Below the pieces are notes generated by a model that was not told where the DNA came from, searched no databases, and saw only the letters and a list, made by a program, of their open reading frames with translations. A stretch of 64,000 nt of DNA from Diadophis punctatus similis (taxonomy: Eukaryota; Chordata; Lepidosauria; Squamata; Dipsadidae): NCBI GenBank assembly GCA_023053685.1, contig JALIGW010000004.1, positions 79,274,361-79,338,360 on the forward strand, given 5' to 3'. Position 1 is the first letter of the stretch, and each line of letters starts with the position of its first letter. Of the stretch, positions 32,671 through 43,364 are shown in pieces. The position numbers and the translations under genes were made by a program.

Positions 32671-32879
32671 TCGCCTGCCTTCTATCTACAACCAATCGGT
32701 TGCATTGCTCAAAGCAATTCTGAAAACTAGCAAGATCAGGCTTCATATAGCGCTCAGGAGGTCATTATTGTAGGGAATCCACAGTCCATCCTATCTCACC
32801 ATTCCATAGATTCAAGAAGACCACTGGCTCTAGCTCCTGTAAAATCCACCAGTGTGTCAAAGAATGCAAGGATTTGGAA

Positions 32880-33460
32880 TAACGGAGTTACAAGGGACCT
32901 TGGAGGTCTTCTAGTCCAACCCCTGCTCCGGCAGGAAACCCTATACCATTTCAGACAAATGTTGATCCAATCTCTTCTTAAAAACTTCCAGGGTTCGAGC
33001 ATTCATAACTTTTGGAGGCAGGTTATTCCACCGATTAATTGTTCTCACTTTGGGAAATTTCTCTTTAATTCCAGGTTGCTTCTCCCCTTGATTAGTTTCC
33101 ATCTATTGCTTCTTGTCCTGCCTTCAAGTGCTTTGGAGAATAGCTTGATTCGCTCTTCTTTGTGGCAGCTCCTGAGATATTGGAAGGCTGCTATCGTGTC
33201 ACCCCTAGTCCTTCTTTTCATCATAGACATACCCAATTCCAGCAACCGTTCTTCATATGTTTTAGCCTCCATCCCCCTAATCATCTTTATTGCTCTTCTA
33301 CCAACTCTTTCTAGAGTCTCAACATTTTTTTCACATCATGGCAACCAAAACTAGATACAGTACTCCAAGTGTGGTCTTACCAAGACATTATTCCTTAAGA
33401 TGCTAGTCTTAATGGATCTCTCACCTTTGCAGAAGAGATATGTGGTCTGACCATGACAGC
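32880..33460 (-). mobile_element. CR1 LINE fragment
   Basis: Long reverse copy with AGGGACCTTGGAGGTCTTCT, CCAATCTCTTCTTAAAAACT and CTTGTCCTGCCTTC. Extends into ORF2 C-terminal codons. Confidence 0.85.
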
Positions 33461-34689
33461 AGGCTAAACCCCATATTCCAACTACCCCTGTCTTGGCTCA
33501 AGACAAAAGCAAATTGTGATATATTTTGCTCAATGTGTTGGTCAATGTGACAATTTATAGCAGCCCCATGGTTGTCACAAAATACCAAGCCATTTCTACT
33601 AATGAAGCATCAGCTATGCAACAAACCATAATTAAGCAACTTGATTTAACTAGATACACCTTAAATTAAGCAATTTAACTAGATACACCGTGTCTGTACC
33701 CTGTTTGCATCAAATTCAACATATATATTTTCCAAAACACGCTGCAAGTTGGTTTTGTACATAAGTGCAAATATTTACAGAGATACAGTATGCTTCAACA
33801 TCTCTAATTTTTTTGGCAAATAAATGTTTACTCCATCCCAGTTTTTCTATGCAAATATTAATAACGTTAATGGACGATTCACACACACTTAAGTTTTTAA
33901 AATATGCATTCAATTTCCTGTAATATTTGCACTGTTGTAGCTAAAATTGCTTACTGCGATTTTTTTAAAAGGATAATTGCATTGGTTCAGGAAGTGATCA
34001 TTATACCAAAAGTAAAGCAAATGAATTTCCCATCCCTATCACAAAATTAACCAATCAAAATGTAATTGCAAAATATTTGGTGGGTAGCTGCTGTCATCTG
34101 GCGGTATAAAAGTGAATTACAGTACTAATTACCAGGAAATGAGCCCTACAAATATAGAAAAGTTGTAATTATGTGTTTGAAAACAAGCCGTTGCAAAATT
34201 AAAAAGTAAATGAATAGGTTCACACTGTACAGAGTCACTAGCTAAGAGATGCATTTGAACCAATATATTACTGCAGAAAGTAATTAAAGGTAATTAAAAA
34301 ATTTAAAAGTAATTAATTAAAAAGTAATTAAGGAATAATTAGCAGGTAGCCTCTATTGGAAACATTTTAAAATAGCCTTATCTTTCTCAAGGACACAACT
34401 GTGGATGAAGTTGTATTAATATGTACCTTGACTTAAACAAAGAGTCAAATCTTGTCAAATCTTGCCTTTATTATTCACTTCCTAGCACTTGCTATTCCAT
34501 ATTCCATATTTTCAATTTATTTCCAGCATTAGACAGCTTGAATACCCATCATTAACTTTCTTTGGATCAGAAGAAACACTAAGCAATGTTGCAAAAATTA
34601 CAGGAGCTGCACAAACAATCGACACAACAAACGATACATTTGCCCACAGTTCATTGGCCTGGTTCACACATCACGCTTCTATATCTGTT
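33461..34689. other. Unassigned AT-rich sequence
   Basis: About 1.2 kb of single-copy appearance in CCDC146 intron 1. Has a short TAATTAAAA-rich patch near 34300. No exon found. Confidence 0.4.
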
Positions 34690-35080
34690 TGATATAACAG
34701 CCACCTATACAGTCCCGTTTTACAACTTTTCTTTACAACTTTTCACTCAACAGTTGTTAAGTGAATCACTGCAGTTCTTAAATTAGTAACACGGTTGTTA
34801 AGTGAATCTGGCTTTCCCGTTGACTTTGCTGATCAGATGGTCATAAAAGGGGGGCACGTGAGCCCGGGACACTGCAACCGTCATAAATATGAGTCAGTTG
34901 CCAAGCATCCGAATGTAAATCATGTGACCATGGGATGCGGCAATGGTCATAAATGTGAAAAATGGTCATAAGTCACTTTTTATTCTGTTGTTAGCTGCCC
35001 AGAGTCCTCCGGGAGTTGGGCAGCATACACATATGAATAAATAAATAAATTTTCAGTGTCGTTGTAACTTCGAATACTTT
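34690..35080. mobile_element. Palindromic TA-type MITE, CAGGTAGTCC family, with L2 tail insert
   Basis: TTGTTAAGTGAATC and GATCAGATGGTCATAAAAGG blocks. At 34990-35050 an L2-type 3' end (CTGCCCAGAGTCC ... AATAAATAAATAAA) is inserted. Confidence 0.75.
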
Positions 35081-35149
35081 ATTTTATTTATTGCCATGGA
35101 TAGCAAGTAAACATTGGATTTCCTTGACTTTGTCAATACATCAATGCAG

Positions 35150-35310
35150 TTTTACTGGCAACCATTGGGAAGTGAATTTTTCCCATTGCCTTTTTTTGGG
35201 GGGGACCGCTGCCCAGTCAAACTGACATCCCTGGGATTTCCTGGTGGTCTCCCATCCACCAATAAAACGTGACCTAGCCAAGGAATAAACGGGAGCGGGA
35301 ATTTCTTGAA
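35150..35310 (-). mobile_element. 5S-like SINE relic
   Basis: On the - strand, GTGGATGGGAGACCACCAGG followed by AAATCCCAGGG resembles the 3' half of 5S rRNA as used in squamate 5S-type SINEs. Truncated. Confidence 0.5.
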
Positions 35311-35379
35311 AGAAGCTCTATTCCTGAACCTTGTATCTTTCCCCCAAGAGTACAAAACCTCCCCTTCGCACAATGTGGG

Positions 35380-35965
35380 ATCCAGCCGAGTCTAACACAG
35401 TTTAATCTTACCGGCGTTACTACAACTCGCGTTACTCTGTCTTTCCCAGGACTCGGGTCTCGCGGCGCCTAGCAACCGACTCGCCCGTTAGCTTCACCCG
35501 TTTCCAAGGAGACCAAACGTTCTCCGCCCTTTTTCTGACCCCACCCCTTCCGATTGGCTTAACGAAACGTTCTATCCTCCTTCCCCAGCCATTGGAGAGA
35601 AGAAGGAAAAACAACAACAACCGAATGGCATTCCGGGACTTGTAGTTAAAAATGCCCGGCTTGTGCGCTTGCGTGCCTTTGCGCGGGCGGGAAACCACAA
35701 TTCCCAGCAGCCCTCGCTGCTGCAAGCTTGACCTGTCCGGGTAGTATGATACTGGCAGCTGCAGATCAATTCTTGTGCATCTCCGGTTGGATGCAACGCG
35801 CGATTTCTTTGGGGGGGGAAGCGAACAGGGTGGACTTGTAAGGGGGGTTTCTGATGCATTTGACCCCCCCATGCAAAAACTGGGGAAAGGAAGACCCTAC
35901 CGGTGACCTTTCCTAGGAGGGGATCTTAGCAAAACAGCCCCATAGAACAAGGATTCAACAAAACA
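35380..35965. promoter_or_regulatory. Bidirectional FAM185A/CCDC146 promoter
   Basis: GC-rich, CpG-containing segment between two divergent genes. It shows two CCAAT boxes as ATTGG (about 35553, 35590). Two ZNF143-type motifs are present: AACTACAAGTCCCGGAATGC on the - strand (35647-35628) and ACCACAATTCCCAGCAG on the + strand (35694-35710). An RFX-like GTTTCCAAGGAGAC is at about 35499. No TATA box is evident. Divergent genes on such promoters are usually widely expressed; transcription start sites cannot be placed from sequence alone. Confidence 0.75.
35412..35525 (-). other. CCDC146: CCDC146 non-coding exon 1 (predicted)
   Basis: A strong donor GCCG|GTAAGA is read on the - strand at the edge of the promoter segment (last exon base 35412). 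It has the right strand and position to join the CAG acceptor at 23838, giving a first intron of about 11.6 kb. The upstream end is a guess, as no cap site is visible. Confidence 0.5.
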
Positions 35966-36386
35966 ATGCAAGGGAATTGGCCAGCATGGTGCTACCTGGC
36001 AGGGAAGGCGTTAGCAAGGACCAATCGTGGTTTGCTGAAGGGGAGAAGTCCCCACCAAGTGGGCTTGTTCACGAGTAACGCAAACCTGGGTCCTGCAGAA
36101 AGGGACCCCAAGACTAATAAGCTTCTCAAGGAGTGGACCTTGATGGTCAGTCCCTTTGGTCTGCTGAAGGCGCGTCTCCCTTGCCACATTACAGTGGGTC
36201 CCCTGGACCCCCATAAGTACCCCGATTCTGACAAGGTATTTGTTGGCCTTAAGGGGAGGGATTCCAGTCCTGACCCTGCCTCGGATCTGCTTGTGAATTA
36301 TGACGAAGCCACGAAGGAGGTGATGATTATCTCCGAGGGCGTGGACGCCGCAGCGTCCCTGGATGTGAGGACCCCTGTAAAATTTG
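35966..36386 (+). CDS. FAM185A: FAM185A exon 1
   Basis: FAM185A is a poorly characterised vertebrate protein whose body belongs to the DUF4097 (adhesin-like beta-repeat) group; its biochemical role is unknown. This exon encodes residues 1-140 plus one base. The ATG follows an in-frame TAG at 35927 and has A at -3. Residues 1-30 are basic and hydroxylated with few acids (R and K at 14, 18, 21, 25, 27), consistent with a mitochondrial presequence; this is an inference. The conserved block LKEWTLMVSPFGLLKARLPC, then PLDPHKYPDSDKV, matches human FAM185A as I remember it. The exon ends TTTG|GTAGGT. Only about 20 bases into the intron a palindromic MITE begins. Confidence 0.93.
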
Positions 36387-36626
36387 GTAGGTGCAGCGGG
36401 ATAGAATACAAGCAGTCCTTGACTTAATGAGCACAATTGAGTCCAAAGTTTCCGTCGCTAAGCAAGGCACTGGTGAAGTGAGTTTTGCTCCATTTTCTGA
36501 ACTTTTGGGGGGGGGGCACAGAAGTTAAAGTGAATTGGCCGTTAAGCAGATCTGGCTTTGCTTGTTGGAAGGCAGCTGGGAAGGTTACAAATGGGGATCC
36601 CGGGACCCACTTGCCAAGTGCTTGAG

Positions 36627-37196
36627 CAGGGGTACCCAAACTTGGCAACTTTAAGACTTGTGGACTTCAACTCCCAGAATTCTCCAGCCAGCATAGCTGC
36701 CTGGAGAATTCTGGGAGTTGAAGTCCACAAGTCTTAAAGTTGCCAAGTTTGAAGACCTATGTCAGTGATGGTGAACCTATGGCACGAGTGCCACAGGTGG
36801 CACACGGAGCCATATCTGTGGGCACGCAAGCCGTTGCCCTAGCTCAGCTCCAGCGTGCATGTGCATGCACACTAACTGATTTTTGGCTTGCGCAGAGGCT
36901 CTGGGAGGGAGATTTTGGCCTCCAGAGGACTTCTGGGGTGGCGGGGGGGGAGCGTTTTCGCCCTCCCCAAGCTCCAAGAAAGCCTCTGAAGCCTGGGGAG
37001 GGCAAAAAAATGGGCCTACTGGGCCCACTGGAAGTCGGGAAATGGGGGAGTGGGGGGGTCACGCACACATGCGCAGGGGGATGAGGCAAGTGGGGGGCTT
37101 TGAACTATGGGTGTGGGCACGCACGTGTGTGCGATAGCGTGTGCGCGCACTATTTTGGCACCCAAGGAAAAAAAGGTTTGCCATCACTGACCTATG
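36627..37196. mobile_element. Hairpin hAT MITE, GAAGTCCAC family, nested
   Basis: 8-bp duplication TGCTTGAG (36619-36626 and 37197-37204). Its palindrome is 36637-36751 (TTAAGACTTGTGGACTTCAA and complement). A second hAT sits inside its right end. Confidence 0.85.
36763..37189 (+). mobile_element. hAT MITE, GATGGCGAACC family, innermost
   Basis: CAGTGATGGTGAACC to GGTTTGCCATCACTG, with an 8-bp duplication ACCTATGT (36755-36762 and 37190-37197). Youngest layer of a three-deep nest. Confidence 0.92.
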
Positions 37197-37325
37197 TGCT
37201 TGAGTTTTGATCACGTGACCATGGGGATTTCTGCAATGGCCTTGGGTGTGAAAAACAGTCACAAGTCACTTTTTTTCAGTGCCGTTGTCGCTAAACAAAA
37301 GATTGTAAGTCAGGGACTGCCTGTA

Positions 37326-37556
37326 TATAGTTGAAGCTGAACGTCTGCTTCTACCTCTATAGTTCATATGCCCAGTGTGTTTGCAAATGCACCCTTTTCT
37401 TTCATTTGAGCCGTTCATCATTTCCTCGCCCGGATGTCTTCGTTGTCTTTCATTCTCTCCGTTGTCTGCCGCAAGCCTGGCTCTGCTTTCCGATTGTACA
37501 AGGAGATGCCTTGATAGAATCAGAAACGTTTTTCAAAACCTCAATACTGTGTAGCG
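37326..37556. other. Unassigned intronic sequence
   Basis: Nothing recognised between two MITEs in FAM185A intron 1. Confidence 0.4.
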
Positions 37557-37701
37557 CAGTGGTCACCAACTGGTGGTCCCTGAGAAAAGTTTGGTGGTCC
37601 GCAGAAAAATTATTTGCATTGTTTATATTGAACTAGTGATCCGCAGGATTTAAAATTATGAATTTAGAGGTCCCTGAGGTCCGAAAAGTTGGCGATCCCT
37701 G
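37557..37701 (+). mobile_element. hAT MITE, GGTCACCAAC family
   Basis: CAGTGGTCACCAACTGG to AAGTTGGCGATCCCTG. Flanks are only roughly duplicated. A better preserved copy is at 44906-45101. Confidence 0.8.
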
Positions 37702-37804
37702 CTGTAGCCAGTTAGGAAGAAGGCAGTGGCCAACAAAACTTCAATGATATGTCCACATAACTTTGAACTAAAAGCAGTTGTTCTTTTTAACCTGTTAGCC
37801 AAAT

Positions 37805-38850
37805 GAAACAAAGCCTGAAAGTCATTCAGGTCATAGTTGTCCTAAAGGTGTTTTTTCAGGAGGCCACTGAACTTCCTTGGTTTTTTTTTCTTTTGAAGAC
37901 GTTTCGCTTCTCATCCCAGAAGCTTCTTCAGCTCTGACAGGATAGTGGGAGAATGGAAGTATTTATATTCCTTGCAGACAGCTGGTCATTTGCATCCTTT
38001 TAGAGGGTCATTGAGGCCACTTGGAGGTTTATCTGTGTCCTCAGGGTCACCTTAGTAGTACTCCTGGTTCTGTAGTCTGCAATTTTTCCTCTGGAAATCC
38101 ATCCCTACTCCCACACCATTCCAAGGGTGTTCACCCCAAATTGTATAGCTAAAAGTCTGTAGAGATTCTCAGTCATCCAGGTCATGGTTGTCCCAATGGT
38201 GCTTTTTTCAGGAGGCAACTGGACTTTCTTGTTTTTTCTTTTGAAGACATTTCGCTTCTCATCCAAGAACCTTCTTCAGCTCTAACAGGATAGTTTATTT
38301 ATTTATTTATTTATTTGTGAGATTTATATACCGCCTCACAGTGCAAGCACTCTCTAAGCGGTTTACACCAGTAAGCAATGTATATTTATATTTCCCCCAA
38401 CAATCTGGGTCCTCATTTCACCTACCTCGGAAGGATGGAAGGCTGAGTCAACCTTGAGCCGGTGAGATTTGAACCGCTGACCTGCAGATCACAGTCAGCT
38501 AAAGTGGCCTACAGTACTGCCTCTAACTGCTGTGCCACCTCGGCTCTTCTAAAATTTCCATGACACAGTGATAATATATAATATAGCAGGGAATGGAAGG
38601 ATTTATATTCCTTCCAGACAGCTGGTCATTTGCATCCTTTTAGAGAGTTGTTGTCGTTGACCCTCTAAAAGGAAGGAATATAGGAATAGAAAGGAATATA
38701 AATGTATAAAGGAATATAAATATATAAAGGAATATAAATCCTTCCATTCCCCACTATCCTGTCAGAGCTGAAGAAGCTTCTTGGATGAGAAGCAAAACAT
38801 CATCAAAGGAAAAAAAACAAGAAAGTCCAGTTGCCTCCTGAAAAAGTCTG
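37805..38850. mobile_element. Foldback element, GAAGACGTTTCGC family, composite
   Basis: GAAGACGTTTCGCTTCTCATC (37899) and GAAGACATTTCGCTTCTCATC (38242) on the left are answered by GATGAGAAGCAAAACATCATC (38784) on the right. ATTTATATTCCTTCCAGACA-type interior. A SINE is nested at 38316-38556. Confidence 0.75.
38316..38556 (-). mobile_element. tRNA-derived SINE (TTATATACCG tail family), reverse
   Basis: GATTTATATACCGCCTCACA, CCCCAACAATCTGGGTCCTC and the tRNA-like 'GAGATTTGAACCGCTGACC' head, preceded by ATTT repeats. Confidence 0.85.
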
Positions 38851-39059
38851 CTTTTTTAGTAAACAACAACAACAACAACATATGGTTTCTGTTGCTTAGA
38901 ATACTTTTCTATGAACCAAAGTCTTCCTGGGCTGTTTGACTATAGTGGTACCTCGGTACTCGACTGCTTTGAAAGTCATCGAATTTGGTACTCGGTGCAT
39001 TTTGACAAGAAAAGTTTGTCCCGCTACTTGTTGTTTGTTTGGTACTCAATGCACAAGCT

Positions 39060-39455
39060 AGAACTTGTTGGTGTTGATTGCCTCATGACTTCATACCCTT
39101 CGACCGGTCAGGTCCCACAGAGTGGGCCTCCTCCGGGTCCCCTCAGCCAAACAATGCCGGCTGGCAGGGCCTAGGGGGAGGACCTTCTCTGTAGGGGCCC
39201 CTGTTCTCTGGAACCAACTACCCCCAGAGATCCGAATTATCCCCACCTTGCTGGCCTTCCGAAAAGCCATTAAGACATGGCTCTTCCTGCAGGCGGGGTG
39301 ATTTTGAGACAACTTTCCCCCATGTATGCATGGTTTTGTATGTCTTTTAAAATTCTTTTTAAATTGTTTTTAATAACTTTATTGTTTAGTTGTTCCTTAA
39401 AATGTTGTACGCCGCCCTGAGTCCTCAGGGAGTAGGGCGGCATAGAAGAACACTA
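39060..39455 (+). mobile_element. L2-type LINE 3' end
   Basis: One frame contains LWNQLPPEIRIIPTLLAFRK-like codons (broken), followed by the tail 'GTACGCCGCCCTGAGTCC' and AATAAATAAATAAA. The same element is better preserved at 53285-53890. Confidence 0.85.
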
Positions 39456-39490
39456 AATAAATAAATAAATAAATAAATATAAATAAATAA

Positions 39491-39529
<39 letters not shown>

Positions 39530-39880
39530 AATAAAATAAAATAAAATAAAATAAAATAAAATAAAATAAATAAAATAAAATAAAATAAAATAAAATAAAA
39601 TAAAATAAAATAAAATAAAATAAAATAAAATAAAATAATAAAATAATAAAATAAAATAAAATAATAAAATAAAATAAAATAAAATAAAATAAATAAAATA
39701 AAATAAAATAAAATAAAATAAAATAAAATAAAATAATAAAATAAAATAATAAAATAAAATAAAATAAAATAAATAAAATAAAATAAAATAAAATAAAATA
39801 ATAAAATAAAATAAAATAAAATAAAATAAAATAAAATAAAATAAAATAAAATAAAATAAATAAAATAATAAAATAAATAC
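39455..39880. repeat. (TAAA)n/(TAAAA)n array
   Basis: About 425 bases grown from the tail of the L2 fragment; mixed TAAA and TAAAA units. Confidence 0.98.
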
Positions 39881-40065
39881 CTTTCTAGCTGATATTAAGG
39901 GTGATGCTTAGTCACACAGTAGCTCTTGCCTTGTACGCATCCCCTTGTATTCTTATCTAAGCTTCTGTGGTCATTTTGTGTATTTTTGCGCTTTTTCCCC
40001 CTCGTCAGTGCAGGTAAAAGGAAGTTTTTACTTTATTTGATCTAAATATTATTTTTAGGTTTATT

Positions 40066-40290
40066 TGAGTGGTGCGGTGGCCAAGAGGTGGAGCTCTTGC
40101 CTCACAATCAGGAGGCTGTGACTTCGATCCTAGGTAGAGGCAGATATTTCTCTTTCTGGGCACACTGAGAATATATCTGCTGAATAAAACACCGCATTGG
40201 CGTCAGGAAGGGCATCCGGCCAGTAAACACTCAGCTCCATCCGACTCTACCCTGCAAGAGATTATGGGGTCATTAAAAGAGGATGATTAT
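40066..40290 (+). mobile_element. tRNA-derived SINE
   Basis: Sense copy: GTGGCCAAGAGGTGGAGCTC (A-box side), CTTCGATCCTAGG (B-box side), then AGGAAGGGCATCCGGCCAGT and 'GATTATGGGGTCATTAAA' tail. Confidence 0.85.
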
Positions 40291-40694
40291 TTTTAGGTTT
40301 ATTTCTCATGTAAAGTAATGATATACAATCCACTCTTTACACATATTGCCTTTAAAATGTGCATTGTCTTTGGTTTGGAAAATTATTCCTTATGGGAAAA
40401 ATTTGTTAGCTACTCGCCATTTTTTTTAAACTTATTGTTCCTCCTAGGAGCAATTAGCGACGAGTACCGAGGTATCACAGTATAACTGCAAGAATTCTTA
40501 GCAACATTAAAGGAGTTGCCACCCAATACATCTTGAATGGATCAGAGGGGGAAGTTTTATTTAGGGAATTCAGATATGCTTTGCAAGCAGGATACTCCAC
40601 CTTGCTCTCTGTGTTTCGTTGCTGACCTCACGAAATCAAACTTAAGACTGTTCTGATCTCCCACTCATTGTTAACTTTTTAAAATTAATTTTAG

Positions 40695-40804
40695 ATTTGG
40701 ATATCAAGACATCAGGAAATGGCTCTGTGAAGATTGAACAAATGCAATGTGCTAACTGCAAAGTAGAAACAGAGAAGGGAGCGAGTGTATTGAAGTCAAT
40801 AAAG
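40695..40804 (+). CDS. FAM185A: FAM185A exon 2
   Basis: Codons 141 (completed from exon 1, giving D) to 177. Reads DLDIKTSGNGSVKIEQMQC, then KVETEKGASVLKSIK, matching the human stretch D-L-N-I-K-T-S-G-S-G and K-I-E-T-E-K-G. Acceptor TTTTAG|AT, donor AAAG|GTATCA. Length 110 bases, ends on a codon boundary. DUF4097-type beta-repeat begins here. Confidence 0.93.
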
Positions 40805-40890
40805 GTATCAGTCTCTCTCATCATAAATGTCCTTTACCTCAGGGTTACTTCTTGCAGATGCAATAGCTGATGATTTCACATCCAGTAGAT

Positions 40891-41131
40891 CAGAGGTGGT
40901 ATTCACTTACCTTCCCTACCGGTTCGCAAATGTGAGCGTGCGCCCCTTCCATGCATGTGCATGACCTTCCGCGCAGGTGCTTTGCTTGCGCACGCAGCTT
41001 GCACGTATGCGCACGGCTTCAAAACATGCAGAAATAGGATGACATAGCACCGGGGCGGGAGGCAGGCCCACCCGCAGGTCGCCGCTAACGGTTCACTTGA
41101 ACCGGTCCGAACCGTCAGAATACCACCTCTG
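40891..41131 (+). mobile_element. MITE, GAACCGG family (8-bp TSD)
   Basis: CAGAGGTGG to CCACCTCTG, perfect 8-bp duplication CAGTAGAT (40883-40890 and 41132-41139), only about 80 bases after exon 2. Confidence 0.92.
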
Positions 41132-41335
41132 CAGTAGATTGATTCCGTTACCTGACGCTTTTGCTGCTCACAAATGGAATTATTTTAAAAAATCTCCACA
41201 AGCATTTCTTGGCTGGACTTCAAAATCCTTAAACAACCAAGTCACTGGCCCACTTCACTGAGCTGAAATCCTGGGCACAGTTCTCTGAAGCAGGAACCAC
41301 TTAATTCAATGGATTTTTATTTTTCGACAGTTTTT

Positions 41336-42015
41336 TAAATTTATCTATTTAGAAAATTTATATTGCCGCCTATTCGCACATGGCGACTCAAGGCGGCTTA
41401 CAGGAATATAAAAACATCACATATAAAAAAGAAAATAAAAGAAAATAATAAAATAATATTTTAAAAACCCACCCTGGCGACAACACATCACACAAGCCAT
41501 TTAATGGGCTCCATCCCGCTCTGGGTTTCCCAGGCCCGCTGGCAGAACCAGGTCTTTAGCGCCGTCTGGAAGAGTGTTAGAGTGGGGGCCATTCTAATCT
41601 CTGGGGGAATGATGTTCCAGAGAGAGGGAGCCACCACTGAGAAGGCCTTTCTTTTGGGTCCCACCAGGGGTATCTCCCTAGGGGTTGGGATCCGTAACAT
41701 TCCTTGCCTCCCCTCTTTAGTGGGTCGGGTTGATGTGACCGGCAAGAGACGGTTCCTCAGATAACCTGTTCCCAAGCCATGAAGGGCTTTAAAGGTGACA
41801 ACCAGCACCTTGAATTGCACCCGGAAGCAAATCCGCAACCAATGCAGCTCCCGCAGGAGAGTTAATACATGTGCACACCGAGGTCTGCACAAAACCATGC
41901 GGGCTGCTGCATTTTGCACCAACTGGAGCTTCCAGATATTCTTCAAGGGCAGCCCCATGTAGAGAGTGTTGCAATAGTCAAGACGGAAAGTGACTCGGGC
42001 ATGAGTGACCGTGAG
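41336..42015 (-). mobile_element. L2-type LINE, ORF2 C-terminus
   Basis: The - strand frame 41958-41488 encodes LQLVQNAAARMVLC, VQFKVLVVTFKALHGLGTGY and SLWNIIPPEIR, the standard C-terminal region of L2-clade LINE proteins. Inactive fragment. Confidence 0.9.
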
Positions 42016-42271
42016 TAGGGATTGTGAATAGGATTGTAAAATTAGCCATTACCTTCCTTACTTATGTATCCTTTTCAGAAAATCAGAGGCATCCCTTTTA
42101 TTTTGCCTCAGAATTCTAGTCTATTTACCTCAGAACCGCTGATACTTAATAGCTCTTTAGATTTACAGATTCCATACATTTTTTGCGGACTTAAATACAG
42201 AGATCCGATTTGAAATTCCTAGCATGGTGGATCACTTTTTTATCTTTTAAGAGCTGGATAATGGGCAGTAC

Positions 42272-42965
42272 AGATAGTCCCCAACTTACGACCACAATTG
42301 AGACCAAAAATTCTTTTGTTAAGTGAGTTTTGTCCCATTTTATGATCTTCCTTGCCACAGCTGTTAAGTGAATCACTGCAGTTGATAAATTAATAACCTG
42401 GTTGTTAAATTAATCTAGCTTCCCCATTGATTTTGCTTGTCAGATGGTTACAAAAGGTGATCACATGACTTTAGGACACAGCAACAGTCATAAATATGAA
42501 CCTGTTGCCAAGTTGAATTTTGATCACATGATCATGGGGATCGGGGTGAAATCCTCCCGGTTCGCTCTTACCTGTTGGTCGCCGCACAGCCGAACCACCT
42601 GGTGGCGTTCGCGGCGCGGGGCTTCCCCCACCCGCTTCCCCCGCCCGCCTGAACGCCGGCATTTGCGTTCTTTTGCCCTCTGCGCAAGCAGAACGCTTTG
42701 CACATGTGCAGAAGGCAAAAGAACGCAAATGCCGGCATCCAGGTGAGCGGGGGAAGCGGGTGGGGGAAGCCCTGCGCCGCAAACGCCACCAGGTTGTTTG
42801 GCTGTGCGGCGACCAACAGGTAAGAGCGAACCGGGAGGATTTCACCCCTGATGGGGATGCTATAAAGGTCATAACTGTGAAAAACTGGCATTAGTCACTT
42901 TTTTAGGGCCGTTGTATCTTTGAATGGTCACTAAACGAACTGTTGTAATTCGAGGACTACCTGTA
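42272..42965. mobile_element. Palindromic TA-type MITE, CAGGTAGTCC family, split
   Basis: Outer parts 42272-42541 and 42859-42965 (GAGGACTACCTGTA end). A GAACCGG hairpin is nested. Confidence 0.85.
42542..42850. mobile_element. Large hairpin MITE, GAACCGG family (8-bp TSD)
   Basis: 8-bp duplication ATGGGGAT (42534-42541 and 42851-42858). Arms of about 150 bases (GGTGAAATCCTCCCGGTTCG and complement) meet near 42697 around TTTGCACATG. One of the longest foldbacks in the window. Confidence 0.92.
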
Positions 42966-43271
42966 TTTAGCTCAAGATACCTGACACTCCACAGCTCTTT
43001 AGACTTATAGCTTTTAAATACAGAGATCCGATCTGAAATTCCTAGCATCGTAGATTGCTTGTTTACCTTAAGAGCTGCGTAATGGGCAGTAATTCAACAT
43101 TATCAGAGTATGCCGTAGAACTAGTTGAAAAACAATTTCCATGCAGGTGTTCATTTTCCAGGAAAATTCAAAGAAATATAAGGAGAATCAGATTTGAAAG
43201 TTAGAGCGTGCCATAACCGGGAAATGAATCTTTGAAGAAAAAAGAAAGTAAACTATGCAGTTTTTTTTCAG
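42966..43271. other. Unassigned intronic sequence before exon 3
   Basis: An internal near-duplicate of 42170-42260 (TACAGAGATCCGATCTGAAATTCC) is visible at 43018, suggesting a local duplication. Ends with the T-rich tract of the exon 3 acceptor. Confidence 0.5.
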
Positions 43272-43364
43272 AGTCAGAAAATTGATCTCCGAGCAAAAGG
43301 AGGGGACGTTACCTGTTTGGGAACTCTTCAAGGAAATACTGATATTTCTGTATCACAAGAAAGT
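43272..43364 (+). CDS. FAM185A: FAM185A exon 3
   Basis: 31 codons (178-208): SQKIDLRAKGGDVTCLGTLQ, then GNTDISVSQES. Corresponds to human S-Q-K-L-H-V-Q-T-K-G-G-K-V-I-C-L-G-T. Acceptor TTTTCAG|AG after a long T-run, donor AAGT|GTAAGT; symmetric phase 0. Confidence 0.93.

Larger units (their letters stand above)
36408..37325. mobile_element. Palindromic TA-type MITE, CAGGTAGTCC family, host of nested insertions
   Basis: Outer pieces 36408-36618 (AGCAGTCCTTGACTTAATGA) and 37205-37325 (GATCACGTGACCATGGGGAT, GGGACTGCCTGTA). Two younger elements lie inside. Confidence 0.8.
38945..40480 (+). mobile_element. TA-flanked MITE, GGTACCTCGGTACTCG family, heavily invaded
   Basis: Left end GTGGTACCTCGGTACTCGAC, right end CGAGTACCGAGGTATCACAG; flanking TA dinucleotides. 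Holds an L2 end, a TAAAA array and a SINE. Confidence 0.8.

Noticed and set aside
35250..35310. 5S rRNA gene candidate
   Set aside because: Only a diverged 3'-half similarity is present; it fits a 5S-derived SINE relic.
40066..40140. tRNA gene candidate
   Set aside because: A-box and B-box-like words are present, but the sequence continues as a SINE body with a tail and repeats elsewhere; no intact cloverleaf.
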